Source: Bathynomus jamesi
Lineage: Eukaryota; Arthropoda; Malacostraca; Isopoda; Cirolanidae
NCBI GenBank assembly: GCA_023014485.1
Contig: JAJOZX010003307.1
Location: 301,501-365,500 of the forward strand
DNA length: 64,000 bases
Reading direction: 5' to 3'
Every line of letters starts with the position of its first letter. Within the stretch, counting starts at the first letter, position 1. A program made the translations under genes and the position numbers. The notes beneath the pieces were generated by a model, which worked only from the letters and a program-made list of their open reading frames with translations, was not told the DNA's origin and made no database searches. Shown piece by piece: positions 19,840-29,681 of this stretch.

Positions 19840-19999
19840 TATGATGAATAAAACCACGAAGGAAAGGAAACACAGAATGGTGCTCAAGCGCTTTCATCTA
19901 ATGACATTCTCAGGAACAGTGTTCCTGAGGATGTCATTAGACGAAAGCGCTTGAGCACCATTCTGTTTCCTTTCCTTCGTGGTTTTATTCATCATAAAT
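19840..19999. repeat. Head-to-head pair of Penelope 3' ends (about 75 bp each)
   Basis: ATGATGAATAAAACCACGAAGG...CTCAGGAACA is followed directly by its reverse complement. The same 3' end closes both arms of the 6086-9270 palindrome. It carries the CTGAGGA...GAAAG motif on each strand. Confidence 0.85.
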
Positions 20000-20035
20000 A
20001 TTTTTCACGTGTTACTTTCGTGAAATAATTTTCAT

Positions 20036-20082
20036 ATATATATATATATATATATCGGTATATATATATATATATATATATG
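20036..20082. repeat. (TA)n microsatellite
   Basis: Two (TA)n runs separated by TCGGTA. Confidence 0.9.
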
Positions 20083-21046
20083 ACATTAATTCAACATTCA
20101 CTCAGCCCAAAGAGATCTATAATGAATTTTAATGATAAAAAATATACCGGTATAATGAATTCTGTGATAATTTGAAAAATTTATAATGAAATTATAACAT
20201 ACGGTACCTTTTATTTCCTCTTTAAGTTCTACTTTAATATCTTTATCAGTACTTCAATGTCCACCCACTTATATATATAATGTATATAATTCTCTATTTA
20301 GTGTTTCCATTTTCAATAAAATTAATCTGGCGGGGGCAAGACAAACGTGGCAACTCAAAACAGGGTGACTGATTAGTGAATATCTAGAGTCCCTTACTTT
20401 TACAAACTTTCATAAACATTCTGAATTGTGTCTGTTCAACCAAGCCACCATCATGAGTATGCCAATAACATATATTTTTCATTACGGTCTCGAGAGGTCT
20501 CGAAAGGTCTCGGGGAGAAAAACCGAGACCGCGTCTGTCGAGACCGAGATCGAGACCGAGATCTAACTAGCAGAGACCGAGATCGAGATCGAGATCTGCA
20601 AATTGGGTCTCGAGATCGGTCTCGAGACCGAGACCGATCTCGAGACCTACATCACTGGTCTCTTCATAACACCTCAACCGGCTACCAATCATCCTCGAGA
20701 GCACCAGCAAAGTTCAACGCTGCGAGAAAACATCCTCAAGGAGGATACAGTACGTGAACCTTCTACGAAGCTACAAGCCCAAAGCACTTCACCTTGGTTC
20801 AGCGTTCGCCGCTTCACAGAAAGCGGCCGTCAACGAGAATCCAATAGGCCCGTGAAACTTCGCCGTGAAGACCTCGACTTGCAGAACAACGGACGACAAC
20901 GACTCCTCAAGCCAACAGGAATAGGTCCACCTTCTACACTCCTTCGCCAGAGGTATTCATCGTTCTGGTAAGACAAGTGCATCTTTTCTAACTAACTCTC
21001 GTGAAGCCTACATCAGCCTACCGCCGGATGATAGGCTATACTCCCA

Positions 21047-21393
21047 GTGTTTTACAAATCGTTCAAACTAACTCTCGTGAACGGGAGAGAGGTCATCGTA
21101 ATTCCTAAAAAGTTGAGAGAGCAGCTCATTTGGAACGCGCACACGGACGTTGGGAGCATTCATCCTGGAGCTGCGGGGACTAAAGAAATCCTACGGGACC
21201 TCTATTTTTGGCCAGGCATGGTTCAACAAGTACGGCAGGTGGTCCAAAAGTGCGACACGTGCGCGCGGAACAAAGCGATGCGGAAAGAGACTGTGGAAAC
21301 ATTGCCTTGTGTGCGAGGCCACAGTCCTTGGGAACTTCTGCACGTGGACTTAGTTGGCCCCCTTCCTCCAACTGGGGAAAGCAGCATTTATAT
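21047..21393 (+). pseudogene. pol: Gypsy integrase N-terminal part (zinc finger and first Asp)
   Basis: About 115 residues. Seen: the H2C2 zinc finger of retroviral-type integrases (HPGAAGTKEILRDLYFWPGM...CDTCARNK), then the start of the catalytic core, PWELLHVDLVGPLPPTG, with the first catalytic Asp. Cut by the CACTG-ended transposon at 21394; the core resumes at 24053. RT and RNase H are not seen upstream. Confidence 0.85.
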
Positions 21394-24046
21394 CACTGGG
21401 TAACAAAATTTGAAAAAATTTCTGTTTATTGTGGTTTTTCTGTCGTTTCTTAATGATTTCGGGGCGCTGATTCCAAAAATTATATTGGTTTTGCTCTATC
21501 ATCAACCGTTTCAAAAATATAGGTTATCACACTTTTCATATGGCAAAGTATATAAAGAAGGCTAACATAAATATTTTCTGAAAATAAAAACACTATTGGA
21601 AATTAATGTTTATTGAGCCAAAATTGTTTGACAACCCCAAAATGGTGCAAAGGATATAATATATATCATGAGGAGAACCGATAAGAGAATAACAAGCCTC
21701 GTTATACAGTGTGCGTTCCTTAAAAATGCATTGAAGAACGCGACTTCCGCGTATAAACATTCTTATCCTTTCTGATCAACGACCATACGTAGTCCCCCAT
21801 CATGGAAGCATCCCAATGGCCCTGGTACCTTTTCTCCATCGTTTGAATATCTTGATGGAATCTTTCGCCATGTTCTTCACTCACATCGCCCAGGTTATCA
21901 CATAAAAAGTCTAGATGTGAATGCAGATAGTGTAATTTTAAAGACATACGGCACCCCATTTTGCCATAGCACTTAATCAAGTTTAACACTAACTCCTTAT
22001 AGTTTGGTGCTTTATGGTTGCCTGAAAACCCACGAACCACATCACGGAAAGCACACCAAGCCTCTTTTTCGATCGGAATCATCTTGGCTTCAAGGTTCTT
22101 TGAATTCAACAACGCCTTGACTTGTGGTCCTACAAAGATGCCAGCCTTGACTTTGGCCTCAGAGAGTTTAGGGAACATGACCCGAATCTGTTGGAAAACT
22201 TCCCGTCCAAAATCTAACGCAGTTACAAACTGCTTAATTAGACCCAACTTAATATGGAGAGGTGGTAGCAGAACTATGTCAGGCTTCACAAGAGGTTCCC
22301 TGAGTACATTGTACTTTCCTGGTTGCAGTCCTTCACGTGGAGGCCACTGAACTGTTTTATAGTGCCCAGTTGAAGCCCTGCTATCCCACAGGCAAAGAAA
22401 ACATGAATATTTAGTAAACCCTCCTTGTAAACCCAACAGGAAACCAATCATTTTGAAATCATCACACACGTCCCAATTATATTGTTCATACCTGATTTGA
22501 GTGAGCACTCGTTTGACATTTTCATAGTCCTCATTCATTTGAACAGAATGTACAACTGGTATAGATGGATATTTGTTCCCATTGTGGAGTAGAACAGCTT
22601 TTAAACTCCGAGTTGAACTGTCAATAAACAGGCGCCACTCTGAGGGTATATGTGTTAACCCAATAACTGTGAATAGACCATTAACCTCGCTGCAATAACA
22701 GAGAGAGCCATTGACATCGTAGAACCTTGCAAACTCTTCATGCCGCTTTCGGTATACAGTGCTCTTGCAGTCTTCTCCAAGGAAATCCCACTCTTTGAGT
22801 CTGGAGGTCAGAAGCTCAGACCCTGATTTCGTCAGACCCAAATCTCTAATTAAGTCGTCCAGTTCCCTCTGATTTGGAAAGTGAGAGTTTGTACTGAAAG
22901 TTACTGTATAGTCTTCATCATGACTGTTCTCACCAGCCGACATCTCAGATGAGCTAGCTGCATCCTCATTTTCAACCTGCAAGGCAAAGGAACAAAATGT
23001 AGAATGTAGAAGAGCATCAGCACTAAGAAAAATCGACACATAATGACCCACAGTCTGTAAATACAGAAGGTAAAGTAATGGATAGATACCTGTTCTGGTG
23101 GACGTGGTATTGGAAGACCTTCGTCATGTGGTACAGGAGCTATGGACGACGCTATGCTTGGATACTGAAGAGTCTACCTTCCTTTAACTTTCCTGTACTT
23201 AGAAACATCTACCATGCAGTAGTAGCGATCGTCGTGGTGGCTCTTTGGTTCTCTCCATATTCTGGGTACCGCAAAGGGCATTGCCTTGCGTACTCCCCGC
23301 AGCCACCCTTCAAGTGTGGAGCGGCAGCTTCCACAGATCACATGGGGTGCCCAGGGCTTATCTTGGTCACCCATAGGCATACCAAAATAGAGCCGATACG
23401 CGATCCAGAACTTGGTGCCTTTCACAATCTTGTGCGATACTCGCTTGGGGCCTATGTAATACCCACAAACGTAGCAGAATATATCCGGCGAGTGTTTACA
23501 AGCTCTAGTTGCCATTTTCTTTACCAAACTGTACTACATTAATCATAACCTGCAGATATGGAGAGAAGAGTTATTAAATCTGCAACAGATTACAGATTCC
23601 AGGAAAAAGATGTATTCACAACACTGAAATAATGTTCGCAATAAAAAAGGATCGATAACACTCAAATCGTCAGCACAGAGAAGCACAGAAACACAGTACC
23701 TCAGTGCTGGTAACCATCAGACAAACAACCTGCTTTCTTTGTGTGCTCACACTTACTGACTTCTCAGACTCTGCGCTCTTCTTTATATAGCACAGTGGAA
23801 GTTTCGGGCAATTTCTAGAGCAAGAAACTGTCAACGAACATCCGGATTGTTCTCAACAATTCCTGATTATTTTGATATTGCTGCGCCCATAATAACATTA
23901 TACAGTACTGGTAAAACATGAAAAATGGATTATCTCTGAAACCATTGATGATACACACAAACCAAGGCCAGATTTGGACTCAGCGCCCACAAATTCATAT
24001 AAAAACATAGAAAATTCTATATAAACAGAATCAGTGTTACACAATG
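21394..24046 (-). mobile_element. CACTG-ended transposon, copy 1 (uncharacterised family)
   Basis: Left end CACTGGGTAACA, right end (inverted) CATTGTGTAACA. The subterminal regions are also inverted: GGGCGCTGATTCCAAA and TATCATCAACCGTTTCA at the left match GGGCGCTGAGTCCAAA and TATCATCAATGGTTTCA on the minus strand at the right. TTATAT stands on both sides (21388-21393; 24047-24052). The host is a Gypsy integrase frame that is interrupted exactly here. Carries a two-exon gene (23527 to 21720). Two relatives lie at 42106-44956 (coding) and 38784-39475 (MITE). Confidence 0.85.
21720..23527 (-). CDS. Uncharacterised protein of CACTG-ended transposon, copy 1 (putative transposase)
   Basis: Exon 1 is 23527-23090 and exon 2 is 22976-21720; the intron 23089-22977 begins GTATCT and ends TTGCAG. 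Exon 1 has a two-part zinc finger, CYVCGYY...and HVICGSCRSTLEGWLRG, then PKSHHDDRYYCMV and a proline-rich link; an in-frame TAG sits near 23172. Exon 2 has NQRELDDLIRDLGLTKSGSEL, EWRLFIDSSTRSLKAVLLH, a C-X2-C cluster FTKYSCFLCLWDSR, LLPPLHIKLGLIKQFV, and SEEHGERFHQDIQTMEKRYQ near the end. Known only as a multi-copy family in animal genomes, from memory; no function is established. Inference: conserved D (FIDSS), D (CDDFK) and E (SEEHGERFH) could form an RNase H-like transposase core. Confidence 0.75.
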
Positions 24047-24052
24047 TTATAT

Positions 24053-25237
24053 CCTCACCTGTGTGGACAGTTTTAGCAAGTTTACCATCCTGGCAGCAAT
24101 GAAAGATAAGACGGCCCGGGATGTAGCGGACAAGTTCCATCGTTTAATATTGTGCAAGGAATTTTGGAACTCTACCTTGCAGCTCTTCTGGGTTTGGGAA
24201 GTACAACACCAACGGACCGCCGCATACCATCCCCAAAGCAACGGGAAAATCGAACGTCTGAACAAAGAGCTATGCATCAAACTCCGAATACTTTGTGAAG
24301 AAACCGGACGAGACTGGGATAAAATCCTCGACACTGTGGAATTGTCCCTGAACATCCGAGTGCACCAAGCCACGGGGTATTCTCCATTCTTCTTGACGTA
24401 CGGGCGACCCCCCACTGTACCTTCGAAGCTATTCCGCATGCCACAGGAGGCGTGCCTGAGCCCGTACAACCCAGAGGAATACGCCGAAGACCGAAAGAGG
24501 AGTCTGAGCGAAAACTACCGCCGAGTGGAAGAGTTCATGCGTAGCTATGAGAAGACCAATCGAATCAAGGAATTGAAGCCGTTCGAAGAAAAGGCGCCCC
24601 ACGGCTTGGTGTACATTGATTACCCACGACCGGGCAGAGGCAAGTTGGAGCCCCGGTACGAGGGTCCATACATCATCCTTGAACAGAAGACTCCAGTCAC
24701 TTATCTCCTGCGTCACATGATCACTGGACATCAGATAGTGATCCATCGGAACAGCATCCGCCGCAGCATCGATGCCCCAGAGGACGTCGAGCGACAAGGC
24801 TGGGCGGATGGCGCAGGGGACGAGATGGGGGGGGAGGGTCACCGCCCCTCCTCTCTGGAGATTCGCCATCGGCACCGGAGAAACATCAACACGGGGAAGT
24901 GAACCGGAGTGCGCTTCCTGCCCACTGGCAAGACCTAGTGGCGGAACGAGAACCGCCGGGCGCTTCCGAACTACTTCCTCTCAGAGAGTTTCGCCCAGGA
25001 AACGGAGAAACATCGACTAGTGGAGGTGAACCGGAGTGCACTTCCTGCCCACTGGCAGGACCGAGTGGCGGACAGGAACCGCCTGGTGCCTCCGAACTAC
25101 TTCCTCGCGGGGACCTTATGGGAATAGGGCCCCCCGGACAAAGCAGACAGGCTGCTTTCACAGGGCCACCGTTGGAGCGTCCGTATGCTCTTAGGCCCAG
25201 ACCTCGAGTACACTACGAAGAAACCGAGAACGATTAA
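24053..25237 (+). pseudogene. pol: Gypsy integrase C-terminal part and pol tail
   Basis: Resumes as LTCVDSFSKFTILAAMKDKTA, continues through HQRTAAYHPQSNGKIERLNKEL (third catalytic residue, E in the GKIERL context), the LTYGRPP/chromo-less C-terminal region and GPYIILEQKTPVTYLL. A deletion near 24150 removed the second catalytic Asp (expected SDNG before the EF motif), so it cannot be active. A frame change near 24900 leads to a tail ending PYALRPRPRVHYEE. A repeated unit of about 130 bp (24880-25010 and 25011-25140) lies in the tail. Confidence 0.85.
24880..25140 (+). repeat. Tandem duplication of about 130 bp in Gypsy pol tail
   Basis: GAACCGGAGTGC...TTCCTGCCCACTGGCA...CTTCCGAACTACTTCCTC occurs twice in tandem with about 85-90% similarity by eye. 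Confidence 0.75.
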
Positions 25238-25380
25238 AACTAAATGTGCCAGTGTTAGTGTCCCAATAAAGGGGACAAATAAATGAAATAAAAAGTAGTG
25301 AAAATTGTGAATAAAGTGATGATAACCGCCCCTAGTTAAGAAAGTTTGCATCGCAGTGCAAAATTAAAGGAGGGGAGGGA

Positions 25381-26945
25381 TGTTGTGACGGCAAATTTAC
25401 CTGCCAAAATCTCTTACGAGAATAAGAGCAGAAATTTTAGTTTTAAGATTTTTTTGTTTAAATCTCTAAAACAAGGTGGTTTGGGTTATGGTTATTAATA
25501 AATAAATAAATAAAAATATTTCAGATTGTTTAACGTTCGTTTTATTTTTATTTTTGTGTTCTCACGGTAAGAAAATAACCCAAGACAGCTTCGCGGTGGA
25601 GATTTATGATAGGCTCGAGGAGCGGCCCTAGACTCAAAGAGAAGGGAAAACAAGCTGGCCGGGTTCAGATGTAAAATGGTTTGTTTTCTCTTCGCTTCGT
25701 GGTTAAACTTTTGTGGGACAGACTTCGAATCCACTTGTTAAATTGGACCATGACGTTGGTCATAAATTTGGGAAGCCAAGTGGCTTCGAAGAAAGAACTT
25801 TATTTAAGTTGAATTTTAGGAAAAGGAGGAGTTTTATCTTTGGAAGGGAATGTCAATGTCCAATCAAAGGACAATGATTCGTGGAACAACCAGTAAGGGA
25901 AAAGAAAAGCTCCTTCTTTCCTTATGTATGGATGAAAGCTTTCGTAGGGACGACCTTATGTAATGAAAATGTTTTTGATAGGTCATTCAGAATATTGGAA
26001 GGCGGAGTCCTTGGAACTTTAAGGTGTAGTTTAGATTTCTAAGTCAGTTGTAGATTCATCCTCGAAAGTTAAAAGTGGCTTGTAAGAATAACTCTTTGAA
26101 ATCTGTGGCGTGATTGAAAAATTCCTAAGTTGAGTTAAAACTGTTTCACGTTGTATTTAAAATTTGAATTGCTTTTGTTTTGTGCGAACTTAGTTGGAAA
26201 ATCTTAATTAATGTTAGCCGACAGACAAAGAATTTTGTGAAATTTCAATTAATTTAATTTTGTTCAAATTAAATGTTAAACTGTAAGTTTGCGACATATT
26301 AGGTTTCCTCAGGGAAGAGTCAATATCTTGTGTTGAAGTTGGTTCCCGTGGAAACCTGAGAAGTTAGTGCATGACCATTCAGTTATTATGTGAAGAAATC
26401 TAATTTATTTGACCGATTTCTTTTTCCTGGAAACAAATCTGCGGAACTCGCGCAGAACTGTCGAGAGTAACTTTCCAAAATTTTTGTAAGTAAACCATTT
26501 TTCCAACCTCTTCTTAGATTACGAAATTTGAATTTAGTGGGGTTTGTCAAAGTTACACGCAAATAAAAAACCCCTCTGTATAAATGATTTTTGAGACAAA
26601 TATTTGTAAACATTTTTTTTAAATGAATAATTTGATTTTTTTTTAACAAAATTTGTAATCGTACATCAGCTTATTTCTTTGAATTTATGTACTAATTGGA
26701 GTGAAATGAAATAAAGTTTATAAGAGGGAGTGTGTCGTTTTCATGCTACCTTGCAAAAGGCCTCTCTTGTAAGCTGAGGGTAAATTAACATTGAAAGTGG
26801 GAAATCCTAAGTGGGCTTCAAGTAAGCCGAGGGAAATTACGCGTATAAAATTAAAGGGCCATCCGAGTGGATAGGCAGAGTCATCCTGAAATAAACGAAC
26901 ACGCGCGTAAGAAATAAGTGAAATTGGAAAAAGGTGCGCACCACA
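25381..26945 (+). repeat. Gypsy 3' LTR (start clear, end uncertain)
   Basis: A polypurine tract (AAAGGAGGGGAGGGA, 25366-25380) is directly followed by TGTTGTGACGGCAAA. The stretch is non-coding and AT-rich, with AATAAA-type signals near 26710 and 26890, and ends somewhere before the LINE frame at about 26950. No second copy was found to define the right end. Confidence 0.55.
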
Positions 26946-26949
26946 TAAA

Positions 26950-27748
26950 TTAAGGGGTTGCGCACGGCAATATCAGAATTAAAAACAGAACATACTCAGA
27001 TAACAAGAAATAGAAGCGTAGAAAATACCGTCTGTAAATACTACGCAAAAGGGTACTGCAGATATCGAGATGGGCAATGCATCTATGCACATCCCACGTT
27101 ATGTAACACACATTACACAAAAGGATATTGCAAATTTGAAAAAAAGTGCCAGTTCCACCATCTTCCTGTCTGCAACACCTATGCAAGATATGGGCGGTGC
27201 AAATACGGACAAAAAATGCCGTTACCACCACCCTCAAAGGAACCCGACAGGTGTGCAGATGAAACCAGCAACAAAAAGGGCTACCAATTTTTTACATGTA
27301 GCCCACACAATTCAACTATTGAATACCATCCAGCAAATACAAAGCCAACTGACAAATACAGGCATCCGAGAGCCGTACAGAAGGCATACAGAAAGACATC
27401 ACATGTGATATCTGGACAATGGGTATCGAAACAGATAAAGAGAGGAAAATTCTCGGAGGATCACAAGGCAACGAAACCGGCACCACCATCGGAAAACGAA
27501 TCGGAAACACAAATATGCATGAACGATAGAGAAAAAATAAAAATAATCCTAGCCAACATTCAGGGCCTTAAATCAAATCATTCCCCGGACAAAGTTTTAT
27601 ACCCGAAAGGACTTATGCAAGAAACCGGAGCAGACTTTGCATGCCTCACAGAAACCCATCTAAAGGACTGCCAGGCGAACTGTGAAAACTGTGAGTTCTG
27701 TATTGACAAAAAAGAAATACAAATTGACAACTATAACATCCTCCGAGC
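26950..27748 (+). pseudogene. LINE protein: CCCH zinc fingers fused to start of EEP endonuclease
   Basis: One frame from about 26958. Three CCCH fingers between residues 25 and 95: CKYYAKGYCRYRDGQCIYAH, CNTHYTKGYCKFEKKCQFHH and CNTYARYGRCKYGQK (the third has lost its last Cys-His in this frame; another frame continues KCRYHH). After a basic linker comes KIKIILANIQGLKSNHS...ACLTETHLKD, the first motifs (N and E) of an apurinic-type endonuclease. Known: non-LTR elements of the I/Jockey/CR1 groups have this nuclease before the RT; CCCH fingers would bind RNA. Cut at 27749 by a hAT-like terminus. The RT at 45715-47412 may belong to the same family. Confidence 0.72.
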
Positions 27749-28080
27749 CAGGGCCATTTCCTCCAATAGGCGAAATAGGCGACTGCCTAGGGCCCCTCTT
27801 CAAAAAAGTGTAGGAGGCAAAATTTCTGAAGGATACGATAGGGACTGAATTCGAAACAATCTTTGTATTTATTGAGTGAAATGTTTTTTAAAATGTAAAA
27901 ATGTTTTTGTTCAAAGTGTGCAGTGTTAATTATATTTAAAAATTACAACAAAAGAACCACTAACTTTCAATGAAAATTTTCATTTTGGCAATGTAAATTT
28001 GGCTTATTGTGTGCAATGCTAGTTATAGGCATATTCTTTAAAATAATTTTAAAAAGTTAGTAAACATTTCGCTTTCTGTT
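27749..28080. mobile_element. hAT-like terminal fragment
   Basis: CAGGGCCATTTCCTCC, then an internal palindrome around AGGCGACTGCCTAGGGCC, as in other hAT ends. It interrupts the LINE frame. The opposite end is not found. Remaining bases to 28080 are AT-rich and non-coding. Confidence 0.45.
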
Positions 28081-28094
28081 CTATTTATGTCTAT

Positions 28095-28126
28095 ATATCT
28101 CTCTCTCTCTCTCTCCTCTCTTCTCT

Positions 28127-28167
<41 letters not shown>

Positions 28168-28320
28168 GAGTGTGTGTGTGTGTAAAAAACCCAGTATGAT
28201 CGCGCGCCTCATGGATGGAAAAGTTAAGGACTTTGTGCATGGCACGTGGGGCTTTCCATATACACACACACACACACAGTGTATATGTATATATATATAT
28301 ATATGATACACACAGACAGT
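28095..28320. repeat. Mixed (CT)n, (CA)n, (TA)n microsatellites
   Basis: CT run 28095-28118, CA run 28127-28141, TA run 28142-28165, GT run 28169-28182, then a second CA/TA pair at 28260-28305. The open frames across it are spurious. Confidence 0.95.
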
Positions 28321-28747
28321 GCATGGAACAAGGAACTCTTCTGGGATAATTAAATCCACTATAGTCCGAATAAGTAATGGTAAATGACAAATACCATAGT
28401 TTTTCTTTTTCATGATGCTAGCCCGACGTGGGCAACGGGTCACTCGCAAAGAGGTCCCATAAATATAGCTTCCCTCACCAGCTATCTGCAAAGCAGACAG
28501 GATCCAGCTTTGGGACATGGATCTAGGGTTTAAAGCAGCCTAGCCCTGCTATATTTAGAACCTCAATATAAGCAAAAGACTCGCTGTCTTCACGTCAGAT
28601 TGAATACATCAAAGAAAAAGGGGTAACTATTATATTTTAGCCAAAAACCAAAACTTAAACCTCAACTCAAGGCTCAAAAAATAATAATAATAGTATAAGA
28701 AATACACATTTTTAAACGATGGAATATATATATATACAATAAAATTA

Positions 28748-29014
28748 TTAATAATATAAGAAATACAGTTTTAAACGATGGAATATATATAATAAAAAAA
28801 TAAAATAAAAGAATAATAATATAAGAAATACTTTACATTCGGTTGGCAAGTTATCTTTAAACACGGTTAGAATACATTCAAAAGCACGTACAAAGAGGTC
28901 ATCGTTAGCCACAACATCATTATTAAATACAAGTTTATAAACACTCCTTTCCAATCGAGGGTTTATTTTTAACGAACCGAGCTTTTCAATCGTGAACCCA
29001 TCTTCACAATTCAT
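28748..29014 (-). CDS. Polinton-associated small protein, unknown (1)
   Basis: Starts MNCEDGFTIEKLGSLKINPRL; about 65 residues are complex sequence, and the C-terminal 20 (FYFIFLLYIF type) are probably read-through into AT-rich DNA. I do not recognise it. It is assigned to the Polinton only by position next to PolB on the same strand. Confidence 0.4.
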   Translation of the reverse strand: MNCEDGFTIEKLGSLKINPRLERSVYKLVFNNDVVANDDLFVRAFECILTVFKDNLPTECKVFLILLFFYFIFLLYIFHRLKLYFLYY

Positions 29015-29136
29015 AGCGGCAGTTGAAATAATCTAAGTCGTAACGACAGTTGCTCATTATATAAAGAAATAGTTCTTCAGGGCGAACGATGTACGTGAGC
29101 TCAGCCCTCTATCGTTCAAGTGCTTTATACCAAAAT

Positions 29137-29400
29137 TCATGATAGTTCAAAGCCTAAACCTTTTAAATAAGCATCCAGCTCTAGACCATTTTCGCCTTGT
29201 TCAGTCCTACACTCGGTAAACCCGTCGAACAGAGCGGTGTATGCGTATTCAAGAACCATATCAAAATAAAGCATATCCGAAACACGCGCGTCTAATATAG
29301 GCTTCAGCTTGCGGAAACCGACGATTTCAAACATTCTGTCGAGGATGAAACGGTTTCGCGTAGGAACAAGAACATTATTGTCAGAAGCATTCTTCCACAT
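29137..29400 (-). CDS. Polinton-associated small protein, unknown (2)
   Basis: 87 residues, MWKNASDNN...RMFEIVGFRKLKPILD...YFDMVLEYAYTALFDGF...LDAYLKGLGFELS. The amino-acid composition is that of a folded helical protein. No family recognised; placed between PolB and the left end of the Polinton, same strand. Confidence 0.45.
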   Translation of the reverse strand: MWKNASDNNVLVPTRNRFILDRMFEIVGFRKLKPILDARVSDMLYFDMVLEYAYTALFDGFTECRTEQGENGLELDAYLKGLGFELS

Positions 29401-29681
29401 CAGTCGTATATCAATGCATGGCTGATCGTTATTTATACACGATCACGGTAACGCTGAATATAAGCCTATTTTTCATCTTCGGTATCAACTCCTCGCGGAT
29501 ACCCTGATGCCTCTACCTTATCCTTCAAAAAAGTGTTTATATATGGCGTGAAAAGGTTGGGTAGCTTTTGAAACCTCCACACCTCATATATCTTCAATAT
29601 TCTGTAGCCATGGTGAACGGCTAGGTCCAGCTCAGGGCTTGTATATACACACCTCTGATCTTACGTTGGTTGGTTGTGTAA

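Larger units (their letters stand above)
18893..20657. mobile_element. hAT element hAT-C with GAGACC subterminal arrays, 8-bp target duplication
   Basis: Ends CAGTGATGTAGTCGAGACC and (inverted) GGTCTCGAGACCTACATCACTG-type. GTCTCTTC is duplicated at 18885-18892 and 20658-20665. Subterminal GAGACC/GAGATC hexamers fill 18905-19050 and 20485-20650. The first 11 bp match the CATCCG-type hAT ends at 4778 and 9671 apart from the first base. Confidence 0.93.
17476..21000 (+). other. LTR-like region, interrupted twice (host for two insertions)
   Basis: Outside the two nested elements (17791-18830 and 18893-20657), the remaining about 700 bp (17476-17790, 18835-18892, 20666-21000) is GC-balanced, non-coding and has a good TATA box with context TTATATAAGACGCAG (about 17628-17642). 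It leads to the Gypsy integrase fragment at 21047. I read it as a damaged LTR or leader of that Gypsy element; the matching copy at 25381 onward is not obviously similar, so this is tentative. Confidence 0.35.

Noticed and set aside
18791..20760. Frames rich in SVSVSD, RDRDRD or ETETDLE
   Set aside because: Produced by GAGACC/GAGATC hexamer arrays of hAT-C.
22018..24469. Several frames opposite the CACTG-family gene and the Gypsy integrase
   Set aside because: They are antisense to well-supported coding sequence.
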